Of a stretch of DNA of 64,000 bases, positions 8,629-15,220 are shown in pieces. The translations under genes and the position numbers were made by a program. The stretch comes from Caulobacter hibisci (GTDB taxonomy: Bacteria; Pseudomonadota; Alphaproteobacteria; Caulobacterales; Caulobacteraceae), in the NCBI RefSeq assembly GCF_016135805.1, contig NZ_JADWOX010000008.1, positions 124,001 to 188,000 of the forward strand, written 5' to 3'. The notes beneath the pieces were generated by a model. That model was not told the origin of the DNA and searched no databases. It was given only the letters and a program-made list of their open reading frames with translations. How positions within the stretch are numbered: position 1 is the stretch's first letter; each line of letters starts with the position of its first letter.

Positions 8629-10818
8629 CTACTTCGGAGGCCGCCCGACCAGCACCCCGCGGCCGTGCGGGGCGATATAGACGACGCCGTAGTCCAGCAG
8701 GTCGCCGGCCAGGCCGTGGATGTCGCCGAACTGGTGGGCGTCGTCGTTGATCCGCGTCCACGAGCCGCCCTCGTCGTCGGAGCGCCACAGCCCGCCGCGC
8801 CCCTCGACCTTGCCGTACAGATAGACCGTCGGATAACCGTCCTTCTCCCTGGGAGCGCCGAAGCTGACCGACCAGGCGGCGTCGACCTTGCGGACCGACT
8901 TGAACGGCGCCCCGGCGTCGCGCGAATGCACCAGGCCGGTCGGCAGGGCGATCCACAGGTCGCGCATCCGCGTCGGCACGACCGCCAGTTGGGCCCGCTC
9001 CCAGCCCTGCGTCGCTGGCAGGCCCGAGGCGATGGCCGTGAAGGTCAGGCCGCCATCGACGCTGACCAGGATGCGGCCGGCGACCCGGTCGAGGACGTAG
9101 AACACCCGCTCGACCACCTTGTCGGCGACCGGAACCAGCGCCTGGTCGCGCCCGGCGGGCCAGCCGGCCGAGGCTGTCCAGGTCTTGCCGCCGTCGAGCG
9201 AGGCGTAGCCGGCGTCCTTCTCCGGCGCCCACAGCAGGGCCGAGCCCTTGGCCGAGACGGCGATCACGCCCGGCCCGCGCCACGGCTGGCCCTCGGTCGG
9301 CGCCTTGTAGGGCGAGGCCGGCAGCGGCCGCCAGTTGGCGCCGGCGTCCACCGAATAGACGCCGTTGGGCTTGGTGGCGTTGGTCGTGCGCACGATGAAA
9401 CCAGGCTTCTGGCCGGCGTAGTCGACGCTCCAGTTGGTCTCGGTGTTGGGCCGGAAAAGGCCGTTGGCGGGGGAGCGGGTGATGTCGTCCCAGGCCGCGC
9501 CGCCGGTGTCGCCCATGGCCGCCAGCAGGGTCGGCCCACCGGTCGGCGAGGCCAGCTGGGTGACAGCCCCCTCCTCCAGATTGTCGATCCGCGCCTCGAA
9601 GGCCACCGGCGCATCGCCGCCGGCCGCCGTCAGGTTGCGGCTGACCCACAGGCCGCCGCCGTGGCCGTAGATCATCTCGTCGGCGTCGAAGGGGTTGACG
9701 CTGAGCGCCGAGATCCAACCGCCCATCTTGCGCTCGGGATTGCTCTGGGCCAGCCACGGATAGGCCTCGGCCGAGAACCCCGCCTGGCGGCTCAGCGCGC
9801 TCCAGCTTGCGCCGCCGTCGCGCGACACGAAGACGTCGTCGTGCGGCCACCAGCGATCCAGGGTCGAGACCACCAGCATGCCGTCCGGCCCGACGTCGAC
9901 GCCGGAATAGCCGCCCTGGGCGCCCTCGCCGGCCTTGCTCGGCGAGATGTCGCGCCAGGCGCCCGTCGCGGGGTCGCGCCGGCGCACGCTGCCACCCTTG
10001 GCGTGGCTGGGATTGACCGCCGCCTGGCCGTCTCCCTCGGCAAAGGTGACATAGAGCGTGCCGTCGGCTCCGAACGCGGCCCGCTGCGGCAGTTGGGTCG
10101 GGGCGCCGGCCACCGGCTGGAACGAGCCCCCGCGGTCGCGGCTGACGAAGAGCCCGCCCTTGCCGTCGGCGCTCCCGACATAGAGCTCGCCCGTCTTTGG
10201 GGCGAAGATCACCAGGCTGATCGCCTTGGCCGGCGAGGCGGCCAGCTTGGAAAAGCTGGCTCCGCCGTCGGTGCTGCGCCACAGCCCGTCCTGGTTGGAG
10301 CCGAAATAGATCGTCTTCGGATCGGCCGGATCGACCATCAGCCGCTCGCCCGTCCCGCGCCCGTCGGCGTTGCCGCCCACATGGATCGGCAGCTCGGTCT
10401 TCTTCCAGGTGGCGCCGCGATCGTCGGAGCGCAGCACCGCCCCCTTGCGCGCCCAGTCCTGCAGATAGAGGCCGCAGACGGCGTAGAGCTTGTTCGGATC
10501 GGAGGGATCGACCGCCAGGCTCAGCACGCCCATCAGGTCGGCGTCCTCGCGCGGCAGGTGGTCGAGCAGCGGAATCCAGCGCTTGCCCGCGTAGTCGTAG
10601 CGATAGGCCCCGCCGACGTCGGTGCGGGCGTAGAGCAGGCCCTTCTCGCGCGGATGATAGACGAAGCCGTCGACATAGCCGCCAGCGCCATAGGGCACGC
10701 TGGTCCACGCATAGGGCGCGGCCTCGGCCGCCGCCGCGCTTGCAGCGGGCCCGGACACGGCCAGCAACAGGGCCAGGCCCGCGCCGCCCACGACAGACTT
10801 CATGCCGTTGAAGATCAT
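8629..10818 (-). CDS. Secreted GH74-type xyloglucanase (BNR/Asp-box beta-propeller)
   Basis: 729 aa with a signal peptide (LALLLAVSGPAASA). The start at 10818 is supported by GGGGGA 7 nt upstream; ATG 10803 is an alternative. Repeated Asp boxes (LRSDDRGATW, WRSTDGGASF, FVSRDRGGSF, FVSRDGGASW, WRSDDEGGSW) mark seven-bladed propellers. The N-terminal signature YARTDVGGAYRYD contains the putative catalytic Asp (D67), and AMGDTGGAAWDDI in the second propeller matches the region of the second catalytic Asp of GH74. The family cleaves the beta-1,4-glucan backbone of xyloglucan. A LacI-type operator half-site lies upstream. Exact specificity (endo or exo) is not decided by the sequence. Confidence 0.85.
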   Translation of the reverse strand: MIFNGMKSVVGGAGLALLLAVSGPAASAAAAEAAPYAWTSVPYGAGGYVDGFVYHPREKGLLYARTDVGGAYRYDYAGKRWIPLLDHLPREDADLMGVLSLAVDPSDPNKLYAVCGLYLQDWARKGAVLRSDDRGATWKKTELPIHVGGNADGRGTGERLMVDPADPKTIYFGSNQDGLWRSTDGGASFSKLAASPAKAISLVIFAPKTGELYVGSADGKGGLFVSRDRGGSFQPVAGAPTQLPQRAAFGADGTLYVTFAEGDGQAAVNPSHAKGGSVRRRDPATGAWRDISPSKAGEGAQGGYSGVDVGPDGMLVVSTLDRWWPHDDVFVSRDGGASWSALSRQAGFSAEAYPWLAQSNPERKMGGWISALSVNPFDADEMIYGHGGGLWVSRNLTAAGGDAPVAFEARIDNLEEGAVTQLASPTGGPTLLAAMGDTGGAAWDDITRSPANGLFRPNTETNWSVDYAGQKPGFIVRTTNATKPNGVYSVDAGANWRPLPASPYKAPTEGQPWRGPGVIAVSAKGSALLWAPEKDAGYASLDGGKTWTASAGWPAGRDQALVPVADKVVERVFYVLDRVAGRILVSVDGGLTFTAIASGLPATQGWERAQLAVVPTRMRDLWIALPTGLVHSRDAGAPFKSVRKVDAAWSVSFGAPREKDGYPTVYLYGKVEGRGGLWRSDDEGGSWTRINDDAHQFGDIHGLAGDLLDYGVVYIAPHGRGVLVGRPPK

Positions 10819-10879
10819 CTCGTTTCCCCCGTTGCGCCCGGGACGATCTCTACGGCCTCGCCGTCGTCGCCCTCGCCCT

Positions 10880-10893
10880 TGTGAGCGCTACCA
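10880..10893 (-). promoter_or_regulatory. LacI-type operator candidate upstream of the GH74 gene
   Basis: Read on the minus strand it is TGGTAGCGCTCACA, centred on the AGCGCT palindrome, 62 bp ahead of the GH74 start. TATGGT on the same strand could serve as a -10, with TTGTAG 16 bp further up. LacI-family repressors of sugar genes in Caulobacter recognise TGGTANCGNTACCA-like sites; only the left arm matches well here. Confidence 0.4.
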
Positions 10894-11052
10894 TATCGAA
10901 GATGATTAATCCTACAATACAGGGGTTCAGGGTGACTGCGCGACTACGCACAGGCGCGCCGGTCACACTGATCGGCTTGCGACGCACGACAACACGCCGC
11001 CCGGACGAACCGGTCACGGCGTTGAAGCGATGGCGATTTCAGAGGAAGGGAA

Positions 11053-11127
11053 TGGTGGACGCGACAGGGATTGAACCTGTGACCCCCTCGATGTCAACGA
11101 GGTGCTCTCCCGCTGAGCTACGCGTCC
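11053..11127 (-). tRNA. tRNA-Val (anticodon GAC)
   Basis: On the minus strand a 75-nt cloverleaf including an encoded CCA. The acceptor stem is GGACGCG/CGCGTCC, the D arm GCTCAGCGGGAGAGC, the anticodon stem CCTCG/CGAGG with loop TTGACAT (anticodon GAC, reading GUC and GUU), and the T arm ACAGG/CCTGT with loop TTCAATC. Discriminator base A. It lies downstream of cpdR on the same strand but has its own promoter candidate. Confidence 0.97.
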
Positions 11128-11179
11128 GCCGAAGCGGTCCGAAGCGCCTCGTGAGGCGTCCCGGCCGGGAAGGTGTGGG

Positions 11180-11208
11180 GGTATAGCGGCGGCTTGGCCG
11201 GGGCGCAA
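11180..11208 (-). promoter_or_regulatory. Sigma-70-type promoter candidate for tRNA-Val
   Basis: Minus strand: -35 TTGCGC (11203-11208), 17-bp spacer, -10 GCTATACC (TATACC at 11180-11185). The -10 fits the Caulobacter housekeeping pattern GCTANAWC at 7 of 8 positions. A start near 11173 would leave about 45 nt of leader before the mature tRNA. Confidence 0.5.
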
Positions 11209-11233
11209 GCCGCGCTGAAAAACTTTTTTGCGC

Positions 11234-11590
11234 TTACGCCGCCATCATCTTTTCGACCTCGGAAACGAGGTCGCGCAGGTGGACGGGCTTGGACAGCACC
11301 TTAGCGCCGGCCGGGGCGCGGTCCTGGGCCGAGAGGGCCACGGCGGCGAAGCCGGTGATGAACATGATGCGCAGGGCCGGGTCGCGGGCGGCCGCCTGGC
11401 GCGCCACCTCGATGCCGTCCATGCCGGGCATGACGATGTCGGTCAGCAGCAGGTCCCACGGGTGGTCGAGGTGGCCGACGGCCTCTTCGCCATCGGCGCA
11501 GGCGGTGACTTCGAAGCCGGCGCGTTCAAGCGCCCGGGCCAGGAAGCCGCGCAGCGAGTCGTCGTCTTCGGCGAGGAGGATGCGGGCCAT
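11234..11590 (-). CDS. cpdR: Response regulator CpdR, ClpXP adaptor
   Basis: 118-aa stand-alone receiver domain. The acidic pocket is E8-D9-D10, the phospho-acceptor D51 (LLLTDIVMPGMDG), and the conserved Thr/Lys positions fall in FITGFA and VLSKPVHLRDLV. The protein ends MMAA; the terminal Ala-Ala matches CpdR, whose unphosphorylated form goes to the cell pole, primes ClpXP for substrates such as PdeA and is itself degraded. The length and the run GIEVARQAAARDPALRIMFI agree with CpdR as I know it from Caulobacter. Phosphorylation through CckA-ChpT is family knowledge. The next gene is divergent. Confidence 0.9.
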   Translation of the reverse strand: MARILLAEDDDSLRGFLARALERAGFEVTACADGEEAVGHLDHPWDLLLTDIVMPGMDGIEVARQAAARDPALRIMFITGFAAVALSAQDRAPAGAKVLSKPVHLRDLVSEVEKMMAA

Positions 11591-11740
11591 GTCGGTCAGT
11601 GTCCGTTGGATCTCGTCTCTGGAAAGCCGAATCTAGGCCCGAGACGGTAAATCGCCGGTGAACCGACGTGGACCGTCCACAGATACGACAGGGCGCGAGG
11701 CCATTTGACCGCAAGCCCGGCGCCCTCGACTATGTGACGC

Positions 11741-12700
11741 ATGAACGCATGGGACCCGATCAGCCCGGACAACATGTCGCGCGCCGCCTCCCCGGCTGGC
11801 GCGTCGCCGTCGGGCGTGCCTGGGGGCGCGCCTGGACGCGAGCCCGCGTTCGAGGCGACGCGCGCCGCCCCCGAGGGCCAGGCCGCGCCCACGCCCATGG
11901 TGTTCGCCTCGCCCCACTCGGGCGTGCTGTATCCGCCGGAGATGATGAGCGCCGCCCGCCTGCCCGAGAGCGTGCTGCGCGGCTCGGAGGACGCCTTCGT
12001 CGACCGGCTGATCGCCGGAGCCCCGGCCCGGGGCGTCTCGACGATCCGGGCGCGGCTGGCGCGCTCGTACATCGATCTCAATCGCGACCCCTGGGAAATG
12101 GACCCGGCGATGTTCGACGGCGACCTGCCCGAGTTCGCCCGCGGCCGCACGGCCAGGGTCGCCGCGGGGCTTGGCGCGATCGCGCGGGTGGCGGACGGGC
12201 GACCGATCTACGCCCGCAAGCTGACCTTCGCCGAGGCCAAGGCCAGGGTCGAGCGCGGCCACAGGCCCTATCACGACATGCTCGACCGCCTGCTGGCCCA
12301 GGCCAGGGCCGCCCACGGCCTGGCGGTGCTGATCGACTGGCACTCGATGCCGGCGGCGGCGGCGCGGGGCTCGCGGGCTCGCGGCGGCGGTCCGTGCGAC
12401 ATCGTGCTGGGCGACCGCTTCGGCGCGGCCTGCGCGCCCGAGCTGACCAAGCTGGTCGAGCAGGCCCTGGAAGGCATGGGCTACCGCGTCGCCCGCAATG
12501 CCCCCTATGCCGGCGGCTACACCACCGAGCACTACGGCCGCCCCGCCCGGCGCACCCACGCCCTGCAGGTCGAGATCAACCGCGCGCTCTATATGAACGA
12601 GACGACGCGCGAGCCGACCGAGGGCCTGGCGACGCTGACGGCGCATGTGGAGCGGCTGACGGAAATCCTGGCGGGAACGGACTGGTCGGGGCTGAAATAG
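11741..12700 (+). CDS. N-formylglutamate amidohydrolase family protein
   Basis: 319 aa. The domain begins with MVFASPHSGVLYPPEM, the family's conserved SPHSG (putative metal or catalytic His), and continues with RSYIDLNRDPWEMD, LIDWHSMP and LQVEINRALYMNE, all signatures of the FGase/HutG2 superfamily. True N-formylglutamate deformylases act at the end of histidine degradation. No hut gene is near, so the substrate may differ. The first ~45 residues are low-complexity Pro/Gly/Ala, and the start may lie further in (ATG 11774 or 11897). Its position beside cpdR and tRNA-Val appears conserved in Caulobacter from memory. Confidence 0.8.
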   Translation: MNAWDPISPDNMSRAASPAGASPSGVPGGAPGREPAFEATRAAPEGQAAPTPMVFASPHSGVLYPPEMMSAARLPESVLRGSEDAFVDRLIAGAPARGVSTIRARLARSYIDLNRDPWEMDPAMFDGDLPEFARGRTARVAAGLGAIARVADGRPIYARKLTFAEAKARVERGHRPYHDMLDRLLAQARAAHGLAVLIDWHSMPAAAARGSRARGGGPCDIVLGDRFGAACAPELTKLVEQALEGMGYRVARNAPYAGGYTTEHYGRPARRTHALQVEINRALYMNETTREPTEGLATLTAHVERLTEILAGTDWSGLK

Positions 12701-12783
12701 CGCTCTCGGGAGCGGCTTTGAGCGGCCAAAGGCCTGCAAACTGCCGCAAAGCCCTGCAAACTCGCGCCTCCCGGCGTCAGGCC

Positions 12784-12813
12784 AAAAAAAAAGCCCGGCG
12801 GTAAGGCCGGGCT
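12784..12813 (-). terminator. Terminator with nine-T tract (small RNA 3' end)
   Basis: 8-bp stem 12792-12799 with 12806-12813 and a 6-nt loop. On the minus strand it is followed by TTTTTTTTT (12784-12792). On the plus strand the tail is only AGTTCATT, so the main direction is minus. Confidence 0.75.
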
Positions 12814-12868
12814 AGTTCATTAGGGAGGAAACGCCCAGGAAGGGCAGAAGCGGCAGCGCCGCCTCACC
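12784..12868 (-). ncRNA. Candidate small RNA with two anti-Shine-Dalgarno motifs
   Basis: A predicted ~85-nt minus-strand transcript between the convergent hutG-like gene and divergent typA. It runs from the promoter at 12874-12902 to a strong terminator. Folding by eye gives hairpin 1 (GCGGC-GCT-GCCGC), hairpin 2 (GCCC-TTCCT-GGGC, exposing UUCCU), a single-stranded linker GUUUCCUCCCUAAUGAACU, and terminator hairpin AGCCCGGC/GCCGGGCT with nine U residues. C-rich loops that pair with ribosome-binding sites are a known mode of alphaproteobacterial trans-acting RNAs. Promoter, structure and terminator are seen directly; expression and function are inferred. The palindrome could instead merely end the convergent gene, although its long U tract faces the minus strand. 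Confidence 0.55.
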
Positions 12869-12873
12869 CCTTG

Positions 12874-12902
12874 TTTATAGGGTGCGCTGCGAAATCGAGC
12901 AA
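12874..12902 (-). promoter_or_regulatory. Promoter of the candidate small RNA
   Basis: Minus strand: -35 TTGCTC (12897-12902), 17-bp spacer, -10 TATAAA (12874-12879). This is the best sigma-70-like match in the gap, and no coding sequence follows it before the terminator. Confidence 0.55.
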
Positions 12903-13224
12903 GTGGAAAGTTGGACAGCGTTGTCGAATTTTCTGCGACATCCTGTAGCAACCCTTTGCACAGCAAGGATCGGAGAACGCCGATCTTCAAGCTTGACTAT
13001 AAAATAGGCATTGCTGCGCTGCACAATTAGTTGCTGAAGAAACGACAGCCGCCCGAAACCACCTCAAACCCGGTAGGAATAAGGGTTTCCAGCATGACAC
13101 CGGTATCTGCGACATAAGGAACGTACGCGCGGGGTGGATAAACGCAGCGCAGTCGCGTAAAAGCCGCGCGCCTGACGCGCGCAGCGTCTCAAGATTTTTT
13201 ACCCCGAAAGCCCGCCGTCCTCCC
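12903..13224 (+). other. Long leader region of typA
   Basis: About 320 bp upstream of typA, lower in GC than the genes. It holds a small inverted repeat ATCGG/CCGAT (12969-12984), TTGACT and TATAAA near 12993-13003, and a CGCGCG-CCTGA-CGCGCG hairpin (13165-13181) with a T6 run at 13195-13200. The last two could form a weak attenuator. An 87-codon frame on the minus strand here has no ribosome-binding site or recognisable features and is not called. Confidence 0.45.
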
Positions 13225-15060
13225 ATGTCCATGCGAAATATCGCCATCATCGCGCACGTCGATCATGGTAAGACCACCCTCGTCGACCAGCTTCTGGCCC
13301 AGTCGGGCGTGTTCCGCGCCAACGAGGCGACGACCGAACGCGCCATGGACTCCAATGACCAGGAGCGCGAGCGCGGCATCACCATCCTGGCCAAGTGCAC
13401 CAGCGTCCTGTGGAACGGTGAAGCGGGCGAAACCCGCATCAACATCATCGACACCCCCGGACACGCCGACTTCGGCGGCGAGGTCGAACGGATCCTCGGC
13501 ATGGTGGACGGCTGCGTCCTGCTGATCGACGCCGAAGAAGGCGTCATGCCGCAGACCAAGTTCGTGCTGACCAAGGCGCTGAAGATGGGCCTGAAGCCCA
13601 TCCTCTGCATCAACAAGGTCGACCGCGCCCACGCCGATCCGGACCGCGTGCACAACGCCGCCTTCGACCTGTTCGCCGCCATCGGCGCCACGGACGAGCA
13701 GCTGGACTTCCCGCACATCTACGCCTCGGGCCGCGCCGGCTGGGCCACGCTGGACATGAACGTGCCCAGCGACAACCTCGGCCCGTTGTTCGACCTGATC
13801 GTCCGCCACGTGCCGGAACCCAAGCAGATCGCCAAGAAGGACGAGCCGTTCCAGATCCTGAACGTGCTGATCGAAAGCGATCCGTTCCTGGGCCGCCTGC
13901 TGACCGGCCGCATCGAGAGCGGCAAGGCCGTCCCCGGCATGGCCATCCACGCCCTGGACCGCAACGGCAAGGAAATCGAGCGCGGCCGCATCACCAAGGT
14001 GCTGGCCTTCCGCGGCCTGAAGCGTCAGCCCGTCGACGAAGGCGCGGAAGCGGGCGACATCGTCGCCATCGCTGGCATGTCGAAGGCCACCGTCGCCGAC
14101 ACCCTGTGCGCGATGGAAGTCACCGAAGCCTTGCCGGCCCAGCCGATCGACCCGCCGACCATTTCGATGACCGTCTCGGTCAACGACAGCCCGCTGGCCG
14201 GCCGCGAAGGCGACAAGGTCCAGTCGCGCGTCATCCGCGACCGTCTTCTGAAGGAAGCCGAGTCCAACGTCGCCATCAAGGTGACCGAGACCAGCGAAGG
14301 CGACGCTTATGAAGTGTCGGGCCGCGGCGAACTGCAGCTGGGCGTCCTGATCGAGAACATGCGTCGCGAAGGCTTCGAGGTGTCGATCAGCCGTCCGCGC
14401 GTCGTGTTCCAGAACGACCCGGAAACCGGCAAGCGCATGGAACCGATGGAAGACGTCATGATCGACGTCGACGACGAGTTCTCGGGCATCGTCATCGAGA
14501 AGCTGTCGCTCCGTAAGGCCGAGCTGAAGGACATGGGCCCGTCGGGCGCGGGCAAGACCCGCATCCAGCTGACCGCCCCTTCGCGCTCGCTGATCGGCTA
14601 CCAGGGCGAGTTCCTGACCGACACCCGCGGCTCGGGCGTGCTGAACCGCGTGTTCAGCCACTACGAGGGCTACAAGGGCGCCATCGACCAGCAGCGCAAG
14701 GGCGTGCTGATCTCCAACTCGGACGGTGAAACCGCGGCCTACGCGCTGTGGAACCTGGAAGAGCGCGGCACCATGTTCGTCGGCGCCGGCGAGAAGACCT
14801 ATCTCGGCATGATCATCGGCGAGAACGCTCGCCAGGATGACATGGACGTCAACCCGATGAAGGCCAAGCAGCTGACCAACGTCCGCGCCTCGGGCAAGGA
14901 CGAGTCGATCCGCCTGACCCCGCCGCGGAAGATGACCCTCGAGCAGGCCATCGCCTACATCGAGGAAGACGAGCTGGTCGAAGTGACCCCGAAGAACATC
15001 CGTCTGCGCAAGCAGATCCTGAACCCGTCGTTCCGCAAGAAGCGCGTGAAGGAAGACTAG
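13225..15060 (+). CDS. typA: Ribosome-associated GTPase TypA/BipA
   Basis: 611 aa, the normal length of this translational GTPase, which acts in stress adaptation and in 50S subunit assembly. G1 is AHVDHGKTTL (residues 10-19), G2 includes RERGITI, G3 DTPGHADF and G4 NKVD, followed by EF-G-like domains II, III and V and the TypA-specific C-terminal domain (VRASGKDESIRLTPPRKMTL). ATG 13225 or ATG 13231 may be used. Neither has a visible Shine-Dalgarno; the bases before the start read CCTCCC, the reverse sense. It is monocistronic with a strong terminator. Confidence 0.96.
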   Translation: MSMRNIAIIAHVDHGKTTLVDQLLAQSGVFRANEATTERAMDSNDQERERGITILAKCTSVLWNGEAGETRINIIDTPGHADFGGEVERILGMVDGCVLLIDAEEGVMPQTKFVLTKALKMGLKPILCINKVDRAHADPDRVHNAAFDLFAAIGATDEQLDFPHIYASGRAGWATLDMNVPSDNLGPLFDLIVRHVPEPKQIAKKDEPFQILNVLIESDPFLGRLLTGRIESGKAVPGMAIHALDRNGKEIERGRITKVLAFRGLKRQPVDEGAEAGDIVAIAGMSKATVADTLCAMEVTEALPAQPIDPPTISMTVSVNDSPLAGREGDKVQSRVIRDRLLKEAESNVAIKVTETSEGDAYEVSGRGELQLGVLIENMRREGFEVSISRPRVVFQNDPETGKRMEPMEDVMIDVDDEFSGIVIEKLSLRKAELKDMGPSGAGKTRIQLTAPSRSLIGYQGEFLTDTRGSGVLNRVFSHYEGYKGAIDQQRKGVLISNSDGETAAYALWNLEERGTMFVGAGEKTYLGMIIGENARQDDMDVNPMKAKQLTNVRASGKDESIRLTPPRKMTLEQAIAYIEEDELVEVTPKNIRLRKQILNPSFRKKRVKED

Positions 15061-15087
15061 TCTTCGGGATCCTTCGGGATCTGAACG

Positions 15088-15119
15088 AGGCCGCCGACCG
15101 CGAGGTCGGCGGCCTTTTT
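15088..15119 (+). terminator. Terminator of typA
   Basis: Perfect 12-bp stem AGGCCGCCGACC/GGTCGGCGGCCT with a GCGA tetraloop and a T5 tail. Confidence 0.92.
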
Positions 15120-15160
15120 CGTGCTCGAAGCCCAGCACAGGGCGCATGGCGCGGCGCGCC

Positions 15161-15197
15161 CAAAGAAAAAGGCCGCCGCCCGAGGGCGACGGCCTTT
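15161..15197 (-). terminator. Terminator of the TonB-dependent receptor
   Basis: 11-bp stem 15171-15181 with 15184-15194 (one mismatch). On the minus strand it is followed by TTTTTCTTTG. It sits back to back with the typA terminator between the convergent genes. Confidence 0.8.
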
Positions 15198-15220
15198 CCA
15201 GCTTGCAGGCGACCTGCGTG

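Noticed and set aside
12987..13250. 87-codon frame on the minus strand overlapping the start of typA
   Set aside because: It overlaps a firm gene, has no ribosome-binding site or recognisable domain, and its codon use is unlike that of its neighbours.
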